Shown piece by piece: positions 1 through 8,810 of a stretch of 19,713 bases of DNA; positions within the stretch are counted from its first letter, which is position 1, and each line of letters begins with the position of its first letter. The DNA comes from Zelonia costaricensis (taxonomy: Eukaryota > Euglenozoa > Kinetoplastea > Trypanosomatida > Trypanosomatidae). The notes below the pieces were generated by a model. It was not told where the DNA came from. It saw nothing but the letters and a program-made list of their open reading frames with translations, and made no database searches. Made by a program: the position numbers and the translations under genes. Where the stretch lies: assembly GCA_030849075.1 (NCBI GenBank), contig JASAOO010003060.1, forward strand, positions 1 to 19,713, in the 5' to 3' direction.

Positions 1-283
1 CCACCGCGTGCATCCACGGAGACGGTGGCTGGCGATCTGCAGGCGTGGCTGCACTCTGCGGTGCCTTGTTACCAACCGGTTCGAGCGTTTTAGTGGAGTG
101 CACCGTGTTGCACCGCAGCAGCTCCACCGGCAGGGCTGAGATGGCGTACACGGCCACGCTCTTGCCGTTGACGACACTCACACGACTGCGCAACTGCGGC
201 GAGGAGGGGGCAACGACGCCGGCGTCGGTGTCGGCATCGGCGCCTGTCCCGGCACGGCCCGCCACAATACACGCCGCACCCAT
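1..283 (-). CDS. Partial unrecognised protein, N-terminal end only
   Basis: From the ATG at 283 the minus strand stays open to the window edge, giving 94 codons with no stop. An in-frame stop lies upstream at 392-394 and there is no in-frame ATG between, so 283 is the only good start here. Third positions are mostly G or C, as in the other genes. A 14-base C run on the transcript (346-359), then the first AG at 338-339, gives a plausible spliced-leader site and a short 5'UTR. The residues begin Met-Gly-Ala-Ala-Cys, then an Ala/Asp/Thr-rich stretch, then a more ordered part (near residues 33-70) with a VSVVNGKSVAVYAISALPV core. I do not recognise the family. An antisense frame on the plus strand (about 45-395) is also open and shares the same wobble positions, so composition alone does not settle direction. 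The minus strand is preferred because the processing signal and all neighbours agree. Confidence 0.55.
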   Translation of the reverse strand, partial: MGAACIVAGRAGTGADADTDAGVVAPSSPQLRSRVSVVNGKSVAVYAISALPVELLRCNTVHSTKTLEPVGNKAPQSAATPADRQPPSPWMHAV

Positions 284-337
284 CGTCGCAACGTTCAACT
301 CTGCTGTGTGTGAAGTGCAGCGGCAATCGTCAGTACG

Positions 338-359
338 CTGGATGTGGGGGGGGGGGGGG
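338..359 (-). promoter_or_regulatory. Putative spliced-leader trans-splice acceptor for the left-edge gene
   Basis: The plus strand has 14 consecutive G (346-359), which read as a C tract on the transcript. The first AG downstream on the minus strand is at 339-338, 55 bases before the ATG at 283. Polypyrimidine tract plus first AG is the usual kinetoplastid acceptor rule. The actual site is inferred. Confidence 0.5.
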
Positions 360-1089
360 AGATCGGCGGTGCTGTTCTTGTTGCTGTTGCTTTAAAGGCA
401 CCAAGCAACAAAGTGCTAGGTGTGCGCGCGGATGGAGGCAAAGATGAAGAGGTGAATGCTTGTTTGTGCGTGTGCAGACAGTTGCGAGGGCGGTGAAAAG
501 AAAAAAAGAGACGTGACTTGGAAACTACACTCTAGTAGGAATCACAGCGTCGGCGCTGTTTTTCTCACAACTCGTTCTGGGACGCAAAGAGAAAACAAAG
601 ACGTGCCTTGCCTCTGCGCGCTTCGTTCCCTTCGATCCCCAAGGCGCTGCAGAGAGCGAAGGGAGGGGGGGGGGGCAGAGGGGCAGACGACAGCGAAGGC
701 GTTCACCATGCAACGCGCGCCGGCGAGGCGTCGTTCGCGGCCGCGCTAGCCGGTCGCCGCGATGCGACAAGGATGTCCTCTGCGAACCAGCGCACATTCA
801 AGCTGACGCACGTACCAGACGAGAATCTCTCAGCGGCACTGGTCTGTGTGCGATTGCGTATGCATCGTCTCCTTTTCCTTTGTCCGTTTCTTAGATCTTT
901 GTCTTTGTGGTGAATGCCTGTTACGGCGCAGGAAACACAAACGCGAAAGCCGCGCATTCAACGCGCACACCATTGCCTGGTTTCTCGTTCTGGCTGTTCG
1001 TCCTCTTAGAGTCCCCCCTGTTGCAGTTCGCCACTCTCCTGCCACGCAGCATCTCGAAAGCGAATTTGTTCAATGATCAACAGAGCATC

Positions 1090-1096
<7 letters not shown>

Positions 1097-1121
<25 letters not shown>
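1097..1121. repeat. (CA)n microsatellite
   Basis: About 12 CA units on the plus strand, in the spacer left of the mucin-like gene. It reads (GU)n on the minus-strand transcript. Confidence 0.9.
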
Positions 1122-2600
1122 GCAAAGAAAATGAAGTTACGTTAAAACTAACAACAGCAAAAAAAAAAAGGGCGCAGCAAAGCAAACGCAAAACAGGCAA
1201 GAGAGCCGAAGCCGCTCACGTCACAGAGAGAGAGAGAAGTGCGCGTGTAACAAAGAAGCACGTGAGCCCAGCTATGAAGGGAAAAAAACAAAAGCTGAAG
1301 AAGAAGTGAAGGAGAGAGAGAGGGAGAGACGGGGGTGGGAGAACAGAAGCGGCCAGAGAACCCGCCGTCCCCCGCCTCGCGGGGTTGTCTGCATGAGGTC
1401 GCCTTCGAAGCGGCGCATCGAGGTGGCGCAGTGAAGGTAGGGAAGGGAAGGGGGCGGGGCGGTCCAAAGCACTGCGGGGGACGGGGACGAGGTTGGCAGG
1501 TGTTTACGCAGGCGGGCCCAGCCGCAAAACATGGGCAGTGTCGTGTAGGTGTGTGGGAGCGTGTGTCTGCGCACGCGTGGGGGGGGGGGCTTGTGCATCG
1601 CCGCATAAGGGGAGGGTGTGGGGTGGGGTAGGTAAGAAGGTGGTGAGGTGCAGGCCCGCACATCTTGCCATACGCGATGCCCTTTTCTTTTTTCCCCTCT
1701 TCACCGCAGAAGGGGAAAGACCCAGTGAACCAGTCGGGGTCGATGCGCGTGCGCGCAGACTTCCTCGTATACGCAGAGACGATAAACGAAGAGTGGCAGG
1801 AAGATGGGCAAGGTGAGCAACACGCTGCACACCGACAATGGTGAACGACGAAGAGACCCCCCAAAAAGTGAAAACTAAGATAGCAAAGCGAAGTTCTTGC
1901 GCGTCTGAGAACGTGAAGAGACCGTCCCGAAAGAGGTCGGGGGAGGGGGGGGGGGGGGGAAGAGCTTGCAAGCAGGGGAAGCAGCGCACCCCCGCGGCCA
2001 GTCACACGTATACAAACACACACACACACACACAAAAGAAGAGCGCACGAGAGAGAGGGGGGAGATGGGCAGCACAAATCGGCAACACAACCGCATACAA
2101 ACGCAAGACGTCACATTACCCAAGCACTCATGTGAGGAGGAGAGTCCGTCACGGCATTTCTCGTCTTTCTCCCACCGAGATACACGACAAAAAAAAACAG
2201 AACGCGCGGAATATGAGCGATGACCCCAACAACAATCAAGAAAAAAGGGGAAGTGAACTGCACACACACACTTGCAGCAAGGCTCGAAAGCGAACAAAGC
2301 ACGTGTATGTGTGTGTGTGATTGAGGCTGTGCACGGGGCCTAGTGCCGCCACGCGAACACGGAAAAAGGGGGAAAGAAAGGAAGCCAGGCACAGCACTAG
2401 CAGCGCACCTCAACCACTGTGTACCCCGCTCCCCCCAGGGGGGTGGGTGGGACCTTCCCGAGATCTCGCTACCCGCTGTCTGACCGGCAGCCTATTCCAG
2501 CACCGCATGACCTCTCGCAACTCCCTCGCACACCTCCCCGACAGCAGCTAGACAACAACAACAACAAAGCTCCACGTGCGCCGCGGATGCTCACAAGGCC

Positions 2601-3950
2601 TCACTTGTCCTCGTCCGACCAGCCCCAGTCATCGCCCTGCTGCCGCTGCGGCTGCGTCGCCGGCATTGAAGGCGAGTGGGCGTCGCCAGAGGTGTGCTGA
2701 GACGACGCTGGTGTGTTCGTCGTGGCGCGTCCCAGCCGGCCCTTACGCAGCGACTTGAGCGAGTTCTTGGAGGACTGCACCGTCCCCATCGCAGGCACAG
2801 AGGTACTCGCCGACGACGCAAAGAGCTGGTCCATTGCGGAGGGGTTGTGGTCAACCACCACGCTGAAGCCGTCGGCGCCGTTGCCGCTGCCGTACGACGC
2901 GGCATGCGCGCCGCCAGACGCGCCAGTCACGTCGCTCATCTTCTCAAACACCTCCGCGTGCTTGCCATTCCCGCCACGGAGGGGCTTCAGCGGGTGACCG
3001 TGCCGGCGCTCCGCACCGCCCACGCCGCCCGGGTTGAAGCTCGGCTGCATGCCGTAGTAGTCCTCGTCGTCCCCGCGGAAGGCCTCCCCATCGAGCCGGG
3101 CGTACAGCTGCTGGCCGTGCGGCGGCGCCCCCGACGGACCGCCGCGCGGTGCACCGCGGCGGAAGGGGCACATGCGCGGGCAGAGCCGCCCACCGTACAT
3201 CACGAAGCCGAGCACGAACAGCACGAAGATGACGAAAACGAGGAGGCCACCGCTGCCATCGTCTTTGCCGAACCCCGCCGTAGGGGAGGTCGTGGGCTTG
3301 TTCGCGCTCGTGGTGGTGGTGGTGGAGGGGACTGCGGTTGTGGTCGTGGTTGTCGTTGTGGAGGTGGTGGTGGTGGTCGAGTCCCCCGGAAAGGGTGCAG
3401 CGGTGGTGCTTGTCTGCTTCGTCGTGTTCCCGTGGTCCGCCTGGTCGGCGTCGCTGGCGCCACCCTTGGAGTTGCTCGTCGTCTTGGTTATAGCGACACT
3501 GCTGCTGCTGCTGCTGGCGCTGGTGTGTGTCGCGTTTACAGGCGCATCGCTGCTGGAACTGGAGCTGGCCACGTTCAGCGCATGGGAAGCGCTGGAGGTT
3601 TTATGGAGGCCAGCGAGCGAGGAGGAGCTGCTGGAACTGGAGTTGGCCACGTTCAGCGCATGAGAACTGCTCGAGTTGCCCTTCGCGTGGGACGCAGGCA
3701 CGTTTGGAGCTGCGTCTGAGCTGGACTCACTCGACTGGCTGGCTGGGTGCTCCGCTCCGTCCTTGACGGGGTGCTGGCTCGGCAGCCCCGCCCCGAGCCC
3801 GGCAAGCTCGCGCAGCCGTGGCGCCTGCAGCTGCTGCTGCCCCTGCACGGGTGCGCAGATGAGCGCAACCGTTATGAGGGCGAGAGCGACGAGCGCAATC
3901 AGCCGGGGTGAAGCTGGAGCGGCCTTGCACCACCGAGTCCTAGACGCCAT
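2601..3950 (-). CDS. Mucin-like type I membrane protein (hypothetical, Ser/Thr-rich)
   Basis: The product is 449 aa and not assignable to a named family. A signal peptide is clear: basic residues before a hydrophobic core at about 17-33, then VQG-QQQ near 37/38 as a likely cleavage site. The ectodomain (about 38-233) is rich in Ser and Thr, with Ser runs at 103-151 and Thr runs at 191-214, suiting heavy O-glycosylation. NxS/T sites lie at N92, N103, N139 and N175. A transmembrane helix spans about 236-252, followed by C257 and C261, which could be palmitoylated. The cytosolic tail (about 253-449) is long and mostly disordered, with YARL (283-286) and YYGM (298-301) fitting the YxxPhi sorting pattern, and it ends in an acidic Trp motif (440-449). 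An in-frame ATG at 3974 would add 8 residues, but the best splice acceptor (3966-3967) lies between the two ATGs, so 3950 is preferred. Role inferred only: surface or endosomal glycoprotein. Confidence 0.85.
   Translation of the reverse strand: MASRTRWCKAAPASPRLIALVALALITVALICAPVQGQQQLQAPRLRELAGLGAGLPSQHPVKDGAEHPASQSSESSSDAAPNVPASHAKGNSSSSHALNVANSSSSSSSSLAGLHKTSSASHALNVASSSSSSDAPVNATHTSASSSSSSVAITKTTSNSKGGASDADQADHGNTTKQTSTTAAPFPGDSTTTTTSTTTTTTTTAVPSTTTTTSANKPTTSPTAGFGKDDGSGGLLVFVIFVLFVLGFVMYGGRLCPRMCPFRRGAPRGGPSGAPPHGQQLYARLDGEAFRGDDEDYYGMQPSFNPGGVGGAERRHGHPLKPLRGGNGKHAEVFEKMSDVTGASGGAHAASYGSGNGADGFSVVVDHNPSAMDQLFASSASTSVPAMGTVQSSKNSLKSLRKGRLGRATTNTPASSQHTSGDAHSPSMPATQPQRQQGDDWGWSDEDK
3549..3662 (-). 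repeat. Duplicated 36-base segment inside the mucin-like gene
   Basis: Bases 3549-3584 and 3627-3662 match at 35 of 36 positions by eye, 78 bases apart. They encode the two copies of the SHALNVA motif (residues 96-102 and 122-128), each followed by a Ser run. This looks like a recent repeat-unit duplication in the ectodomain stalk. Confidence 0.85.
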
Positions 3951-3965
3951 GATGTTTGGCGGGTG

Positions 3966-4025
3966 CTTCAACACAGGTCGTTGGATGCGGAAGGAGGGAG
4001 GCCCAGGGGAAGGGCCGGGTGAGGT
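3966..4025 (-). promoter_or_regulatory. Putative trans-splice acceptor for the mucin-like gene
   Basis: The plus strand at about 3987-4025 is purine-rich, so the transcript has an interrupted pyrimidine tract. The first AG after it on the minus strand is at 3967-3966, 16 bases before the ATG at 3950. This would exclude the ATG at 3974 from the mature mRNA. Inferred from the usual tract-plus-first-AG rule. Confidence 0.5.
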
Positions 4026-4772
4026 TGACGGGTGGAAGAAGCTGAGAGAAAGAGGGCGCCTCTAGAAACACTTGTGTGTGTGTGGGTATGTGTTTGCGTT
4101 TGGTCGGAGTACAGGCGAGCGTCCTTCAAAGTAGACTGCAGCAGCGTGCACGTTGTCAGCCGCCGTGGGCACGGGGGGAGGGAGAGAGGAGAGAAAGGGC
4201 ACGTTACACAATAGGTAGAGAGAGAGGTGGAGATGAGGTAGTTAGCCGATAGGCGTACTGGTTCTTGAAACACGTGCGGCGAGGCTGGCACGACAGCTGG
4301 TGAGCTTCGCATGACGCGCGTGTCCATGGGATGGGTCACGCATGCCGCATTTGCCTCCCCCTTTTACTGTGCGCGAGCCCGTTCATGTGACGTCCAGCGC
4401 ACACATCGCGGCCGCGGACATCTCCGAGAGAACCTCAAAAGAAAACAAGCGCTACACCTCTCACGAGGAGACGTGCTACGGCGCGTGCGGGGGGGGCACA
4501 AGTCGCGGAGCTGGTCGGGCGCTGCACCGCACGCAGGCAGTGCCCGAAAAAAAAAGCTGGACTCTGACATTCCGACGGAAGTCGCGGCACGTGCGCCGAC
4601 AACTTCACGCCCTTCTATTTCTCTATCTTCGACCTCCAGCTTCGGCCCTCGAGGTTGGCTGGCAAAGGAGAGCATGAGCAAGCAACGCAAGCATGACGTC
4701 CCACGAAGTCGCGGTAGAGTGGGGGAGGGGGGGGGGCCACGGCGACGAGGGCACATAGGTGCAGGCACACCG

Positions 4773-4894
4773 ACACACACACACAGACACACACACACCA
4801 CACAAACACATACCTCACGTCATCATACTGTCACGCCAGCTCCGATGTAGCTTCGGACGCACAACCAACGACATACACACACACACACACACAC
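4773..4894. repeat. Two clustered (CA)n microsatellites
   Basis: An interrupted CA block at about 4773-4810 and a purer one at about 4873-4894, both on the plus strand, in non-coding spacer. Confidence 0.85.
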
Positions 4895-5656
4895 ATACGC
4901 AGACGAGCACCTGCGGACACCCCCGCAAAGACGCTCCTGGGCAGAAATAGAAGTTTGGAGTTAAACCAAGGAGGACGCGACAAAAGAAAAAGAGGCGAGG
5001 AGACAGGGGAGGGTGGGAGGGAAGCAAGACGCTAGAGGTGTGACGAGCCCCGTCTTGTTGCTGCTCTTCCTGTTGTCAGCGCAGACCACTGTGGTTGGCG
5101 TTACGTGTGAGTGCGCAGAGATCCCCCTTCTCTCTCTCTCTCGGATATGCAGAGCTCAAAGAAGAGCGAGTCAGCAGTGGACAAAATCACACAGAAGAAA
5201 AGCGCATCAAGAGAGTGCCTCATTGCGAGATGATCGACTGGACACGTCGACGATCACGGCGCGGGCCGGTGGAGACCGACAAGCGGGCAATCACGCGCAG
5301 GGGTACAGCGTGAAAGCAGAGAGAAAAAAAGAAGACGCAACAATGGCATGAAAAAAAAATGGGAAAGCGAGAACAACGAGAAAGGGCATCCTACGACAAA
5401 CTTGCGCAAAGAGCTTGGCTGTCTGTCAAGCCAGGCACAGGCACAGGCACAGACACACGCAAACAGGCGCACAACACAAGACTCACAGACGCGCGCGTCC
5501 ACCTCTGCACGTTGTCGAACACTGGCAAACACCGCCATTTGTTTTCCTTTTACTCTTTTGGAAAACACTTCCAGCGAACGCGACTTCGCCACTTCAACTC
5601 TCTTTCTCGTTCTTCTCCTGAACAAGGAAAAAAGGTAAAGATACTCAGAGATTCTG

Positions 5657-5697
5657 ACACACACACACATACACACACACACACACATACACACAAA
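5657..5697. repeat. (CA)n microsatellite with CATA interruptions
   Basis: About 40 bases of CA units broken by two CATA steps, in the spacer downstream of the CHAP gene stop. It reads (GU)n on the transcript. Confidence 0.9.
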
Positions 5698-6086
5698 CCC
5701 AAGGCTAAACAAAGCTGGTGGCAGTACAAGACATGCATCACTGAGAAGTCGGGAAGGGGGAGGCGGGGGTGTGGACGGTGAAGGAAGGCAAGCATCTCCG
5801 CACCGTCAAGTGAACTTCCGTGACACGACGGGCACACGCCTCTCGACTTCTCTTTTTTTTCCGTAGTCCACCTCCCTCCCACTCTTCGTGTCTCCGCAAC
5901 ACTGTGTCCCTGCCGTGTCGTCATGCCACCCAGAGACGAAGAAGAAAAGAAGAGGGAACTCGAAAGAACAACGGCGACAGCGACTCCGCCTTCACGCGCG
6001 TACTTCTCTCTGTGAACATGTGGGCGAGGGCGTGTGCACGTATTCACGCGTGTCGGTCATCAGGCGATCGCGGCTATGGCAGGCGT

Positions 6087-7244
6087 TTAGCCAAAGCTCA
6101 TCCAGCCGATGATCTTGCCATCTGGGTCGTCGAGGGTGATGGCGGTGGTCTGCATATCGTAGTGCAGGGGAATCTTGCGCGAGTAGTTGTAGTAGGGCCC
6201 CACCCACTTCGCGTTGGCCCAGTTCTGCTCCGCGACGTAGATGGCGCCATGCACGGCCAGCTCCACCTTCGTGATCACCGCCACGTGGCCGACCGGGAAG
6301 CCGCCCGGCTGGATTGGGTAGATGATGATGTCCCCCGCCTCCGGCGCCTTCAAGCCCCATATCACGCGATCGCCGCTGAGGTGGCGGTGCAGCGGAAGGG
6401 TCTGCGAGGTGTTCGACACGAGGCGCACGTACGTCAAGTTCCAGATGTCCGCTGCCCCGGGCACGGAGCCGAAGTACGCCCGCTGCGGCCTGCCCTTCAT
6501 CATCCAGTACCGCCGCGCGTACTCGACGCACTGCCACGCGAGCCCAGTGTAGAACTGCTTCGGCGCGTACGTGAGAGTACCCGTCGTGCTGTCCGCCTCC
6601 GGCACGGTCAGGTTCGTGTGCGCGTCCTCGATGGAGACGTAGTAGTCGTTGCAGTTGCTGTACCCAAAGACGCCCTCGTAGACGCCGAGGATGGTGCCGA
6701 ACGGCGTCACACACGGAGGGTGCGGGGTCTGCGACGAGTCCAGCCCAGAGCTCGTGCAGTTCCCGCTGTACCGGAACCCGCTGTACAAGACGCCGAACAC
6801 CATAAAGGTGAGAAAGAGCAGCAGCAGCGCCGCAAGACCCCACTTCAGCAGCCCAAAGAGAAGCGGATCCTGTGTCGCCACGAAGCGGCGCACCGTCTTG
6901 GTGAACGACGAGCGCGAGTTTCTGCTCCGGCCATCGACGCCGCCGTCCGGCACCACGTAGCAGGTGCCGTCCACGTCGGCCTCCCCGTCCTGACGCGACT
7001 GCGTCGCCGTCCCGCCGTAGCTCCGCGGCGCACACACCACCGCGGCCTCCTCGGCGTTGGGTGTGTCGGTGGTGGTCGAGGCGCGGTCGAAGCTGCCGGA
7101 GTTGCCGCCGCCGCCGCTGCCAGCCGCGACCGCCGCCGCCGCACTCCCGCTGCGTGGCAGCTCCGACGGCGCGCCTGCCGTGTGCGGGGAGGTGGTCACC
7201 CCTTCGACCGGCTTCAGCTCAGCCGAGCTCACCCGCTTCTCCAT
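6087..7244 (-). CDS. Membrane-anchored CHAP-domain amidase (GspS/trypanothione amidase-like)
   Basis: The product is 385 aa. A Ser/Ala/Gly-rich N-terminus (1-125) precedes one transmembrane helix at about 134-155, with basic residues (R119, R120, K134) on its N-terminal side. This suggests a type II protein with its C-terminal domain in a lumen or outside the cell. The CHAP domain (about 190-385) has the catalytic Cys in WQCVEYARR (C239), the His in GHVAV (H320), and a Glu/Asn pair in AEQN (E339, N341); it ends in GWM. These blocks match the amidase half of glutathionylspermidine and trypanothione synthetases, which splits the amide bond between glutathione and spermidine; the ATP-grasp synthetase half is absent. 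Similar kinetoplastid proteins are often labelled D-alanyl-glycyl endopeptidase-like. NxS/T sites (N162, N211, N269, N278, N353) fit a lumenal domain. An upstream in-frame ATG at 7547 would add residues read from a CA repeat and spacer, so 7244 is chosen. The substrate is unknown. Confidence 0.88.
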   Translation of the reverse strand: MEKRVSSAELKPVEGVTTSPHTAGAPSELPRSGSAAAAVAAGSGGGGNSGSFDRASTTTDTPNAEEAAVVCAPRSYGGTATQSRQDGEADVDGTCYVVPDGGVDGRSRNSRSSFTKTVRRFVATQDPLLFGLLKWGLAALLLLFLTFMVFGVLYSGFRYSGNCTSSGLDSSQTPHPPCVTPFGTILGVYEGVFGYSNCNDYYVSIEDAHTNLTVPEADSTTGTLTYAPKQFYTGLAWQCVEYARRYWMMKGRPQRAYFGSVPGAADIWNLTYVRLVSNTSQTLPLHRHLSGDRVIWGLKAPEAGDIIIYPIQPGGFPVGHVAVITKVELAVHGAIYVAEQNWANAKWVGPYYNYSRKIPLHYDMQTTAITLDDPDGKIIGWMSFG

Positions 7245-7256
7245 GTTTGTGTGTGC

Positions 7257-7315
7257 CTGTGTGTTTGCGAGAGTGAAGAGGAAGGGGGGAGGGAGAGAAG
7301 AAGAAGAAGAAGGGT
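7257..7315 (-). promoter_or_regulatory. Putative trans-splice acceptor for the CHAP amidase gene
   Basis: Plus-strand bases 7268-7315 are almost all purine, including a GAA repeat, giving a long C/U tract on the transcript. The first AG following it on the minus strand is at 7258-7257, 13 bases before the ATG at 7244. The 5'UTR would be very short. Confidence 0.55.
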
Positions 7316-7503
7316 TGTATGACAGCAGCTCGAATAGCGACGCAGGGGGAGGTAAAGGTGGAGAAAGCCTGGATGGTGGACGGAGAGCGGTGCGGATGCG
7401 ACAAGCAGACGCAGCAGGGCAATCTAGACTAAGAAGGGGGAGTGAAAACAGAGAGAGAGAGTGGGGACGGCGCGGTGGGGGTGACGGCGTGCGTGCCGTT
7501 ACC

Positions 7504-7506
<3 letters not shown>

Positions 7507-7548
<42 letters not shown>
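7507..7548. repeat. Long (CA)n microsatellite
   Basis: About 42 bases of uninterrupted CA units on the plus strand, roughly 260 bases upstream of the CHAP gene ATG. It is the longest pure dinucleotide run in the window. Confidence 0.92.
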
Positions 7549-7549
<1 letters not shown>

Positions 7550-7766
7550 GCTAGCAAGCAGGGAGGAGGAGGAGGGGGGGGGAGGGCGGTGGGCTGATAG
7601 TGGGTGGGAGACGGTCAAGCAGAGGGTCGATGGGAGGAGGTGGGGAGGGGGAGGCGGAGGAAGTCAACGCCGCCACGCGAGAACGCCAAAGAAGATGAAA
7701 ATAAAAGTGATAAGTGACCTAACCGCGACGGGCTAAGGGGAAAGCAGTACAAGGGATGGGGTGAGG

Positions 7767-7878
7767 GCGGTGGTGGTGGTGGTGGTGGTGTGCTGAGTGA
7801 CAGCTGGTGATATTGGAATCCAGAAGAGAGTGTGGAGAGAGGGGGAGGCGAGGCGAGGCGAGGCGAGGGGGGGGGGGG
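7767..7878. repeat. G-rich simple repeats: GGT run, GGCGA pentamers, G tract
   Basis: A (GGT)n run at about 7768-7790 is followed by about four GGCGA units (7846-7866) that merge into a G tract to 7878. On the plus strand this has G-quadruplex potential; on the transcript it is a C-rich block. Confidence 0.85.
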
Positions 7879-8810
7879 AGGTCACGGTGATCAGGAGGAA
7901 TAAGCATAGCGGACCTCGCGCACGGTGGAGAGGGGGGAGGGACGGGGAGGGCAAGGCGGTAAGACAAACAGCTAAAAAAGAAGACAGCAACGCGGAGCGT
8001 GCCTGCTGCGCCGGTTCCCACAACCATACCCTCCCGGCACTGCCTGTCCGCCTACACCACGGCGCAGGGTGCACTGCTGCACGCAGGCATGTGTGCGCAC
8101 AAGTAGCTTTGAGATCGACGCGTGAACCAGAGCGCGAAATCTAGGCGTAGTTTACGTGAACTGGTGAGCCCGTAAACCCCTCTCCGATTCGATGGCCCCC
8201 TTCCCTTCATGGTGGCGGCCCTGCCGCGTCCATGGGTGGTGATCCATCACCGCACCGACTCTGCTGCGTCGCATCGCGTGCTCTGCTCTCTTCTAAAAAG
8301 CTTGTGCCACTTGTGCTTGTGTCACACCCTTGAAATAAGTTAGCTGACATCACCAAACCACGCAGCTCACCATCGCAACAAGCGCCTCTCGCAAACGCAG
8401 GCGCACACGCACGTGCCCAGGCATTCAACAAGACAAGAGGCGCGCACTCCTGATCACTCTTGTCCAGCCCATGAGTTCTCTGCTGCGAGCCGGCAGTTCG
8501 ACGATGCCGCTCGTCGCCACGACCTGCGCGGCTTCCACCCACCTCCTCCCCTCACTCTCGTTTCTCTGTGCCGATGTGTTTCTATGATGGCCTCACCGCC
8601 TCTAGCGTGCGAGAGAGAGAGGGGGAAGGGGGGGAGGGGTGCGCTGATCCGCTTGCAAGGTGGGAGCAGCAACACTGCGCTAGGCCTGCGCAGGACACCG
8701 TCACACATACCCACACCCATACACAATAGGAAGAAGGAGGTGGTCATCGCGTCGCCTCTGCCGAGAGAAGGCTCAATCATCCTTTCCTTCGTTTCCCTTT
8801 TTTTCTTTCC

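Larger units (their letters stand above)
284..2600. other. Intergenic / UTR spacer between the mucin-like gene and the left-edge gene
   Basis: These 2.3 kb should hold the 3'UTR of the mucin-like gene and the 5'UTR of the left-edge gene. Reading frames here translate as low-complexity Pro/Ser/Cys/Arg or His/Thr strings, with microsatellites read as Cys-Val or His-Thr repeats, so I call no gene. Visible content: a (CA)n repeat near 1097-1121, another near 2015-2034, a short (GT)n near 2305-2319, G runs at 1579-1589 and 1945-1959, and long purine-rich plus-strand stretches around 1220-1660. The part near 2414-2545 is instead C-rich on the plus strand. No tRNA-like or transposase-like sequence was seen. 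Confidence 0.75.
3951..6086. other. Intergenic / UTR spacer between the CHAP amidase and mucin-like genes
   Basis: These 2.1 kb contain the 3'UTR of the CHAP gene and the 5' processing region of the mucin-like gene. No frame gives a believable protein. Visible content: (CA)-rich repeats near 4773-4810, 4873-4894 and 5657-5697, a short GGCACA repeat near 5433-5450, a purine/G-rich stretch near 4720-4737, and A-rich patches near 5320-5360. Nothing resembling a tRNA or a mobile-element gene was seen. Confidence 0.75.
7245..8810. other. Intergenic / UTR spacer between the altered TFIIS and CHAP genes
   Basis: This 1.57 kb spacer holds the TFIIS paralogue's 3'UTR and the CHAP gene's 5' region. 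Content from left to right: the CHAP splice signal, a long (CA)n at 7507-7548, purine-rich DNA, a GGT run at about 7768-7790, GGCGA repeats running into a G tract at about 7846-7878, and a more mixed sequence at 8130-8800. No credible coding frame was found. Confidence 0.75.

Noticed and set aside
1148..2077. 309-codon open frame on the minus strand
   Set aside because: It is read through purine/pyrimidine-rich spacer and CA repeats, giving Ser/Pro/Cys strings such as Cys-Val repeats, with no domain and no coding-like composition.
5820..7322. 500-codon open frame on the plus strand
   Set aside because: It is antisense to the CHAP amidase gene, whose minus-strand frame has clear catalytic motifs; the plus translation is Arg/His/Ala-rich shadow sequence.
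7245..7547. N-terminal extension of the CHAP protein to an ATG at 7547
   Set aside because: The extension translates a CA microsatellite and a pyrimidine tract, and would remove the best splice acceptor from the 5'UTR.
284..8810. SIDER-type degenerate retroposons in the long spacers
   Set aside because: Such elements are common in Leishmania 3'UTRs, and the 2 kb spacers are suitable places, but I could not recognise their signature by eye. A profile search of 284-2600, 3951-6086 and 7245-8810 would decide.
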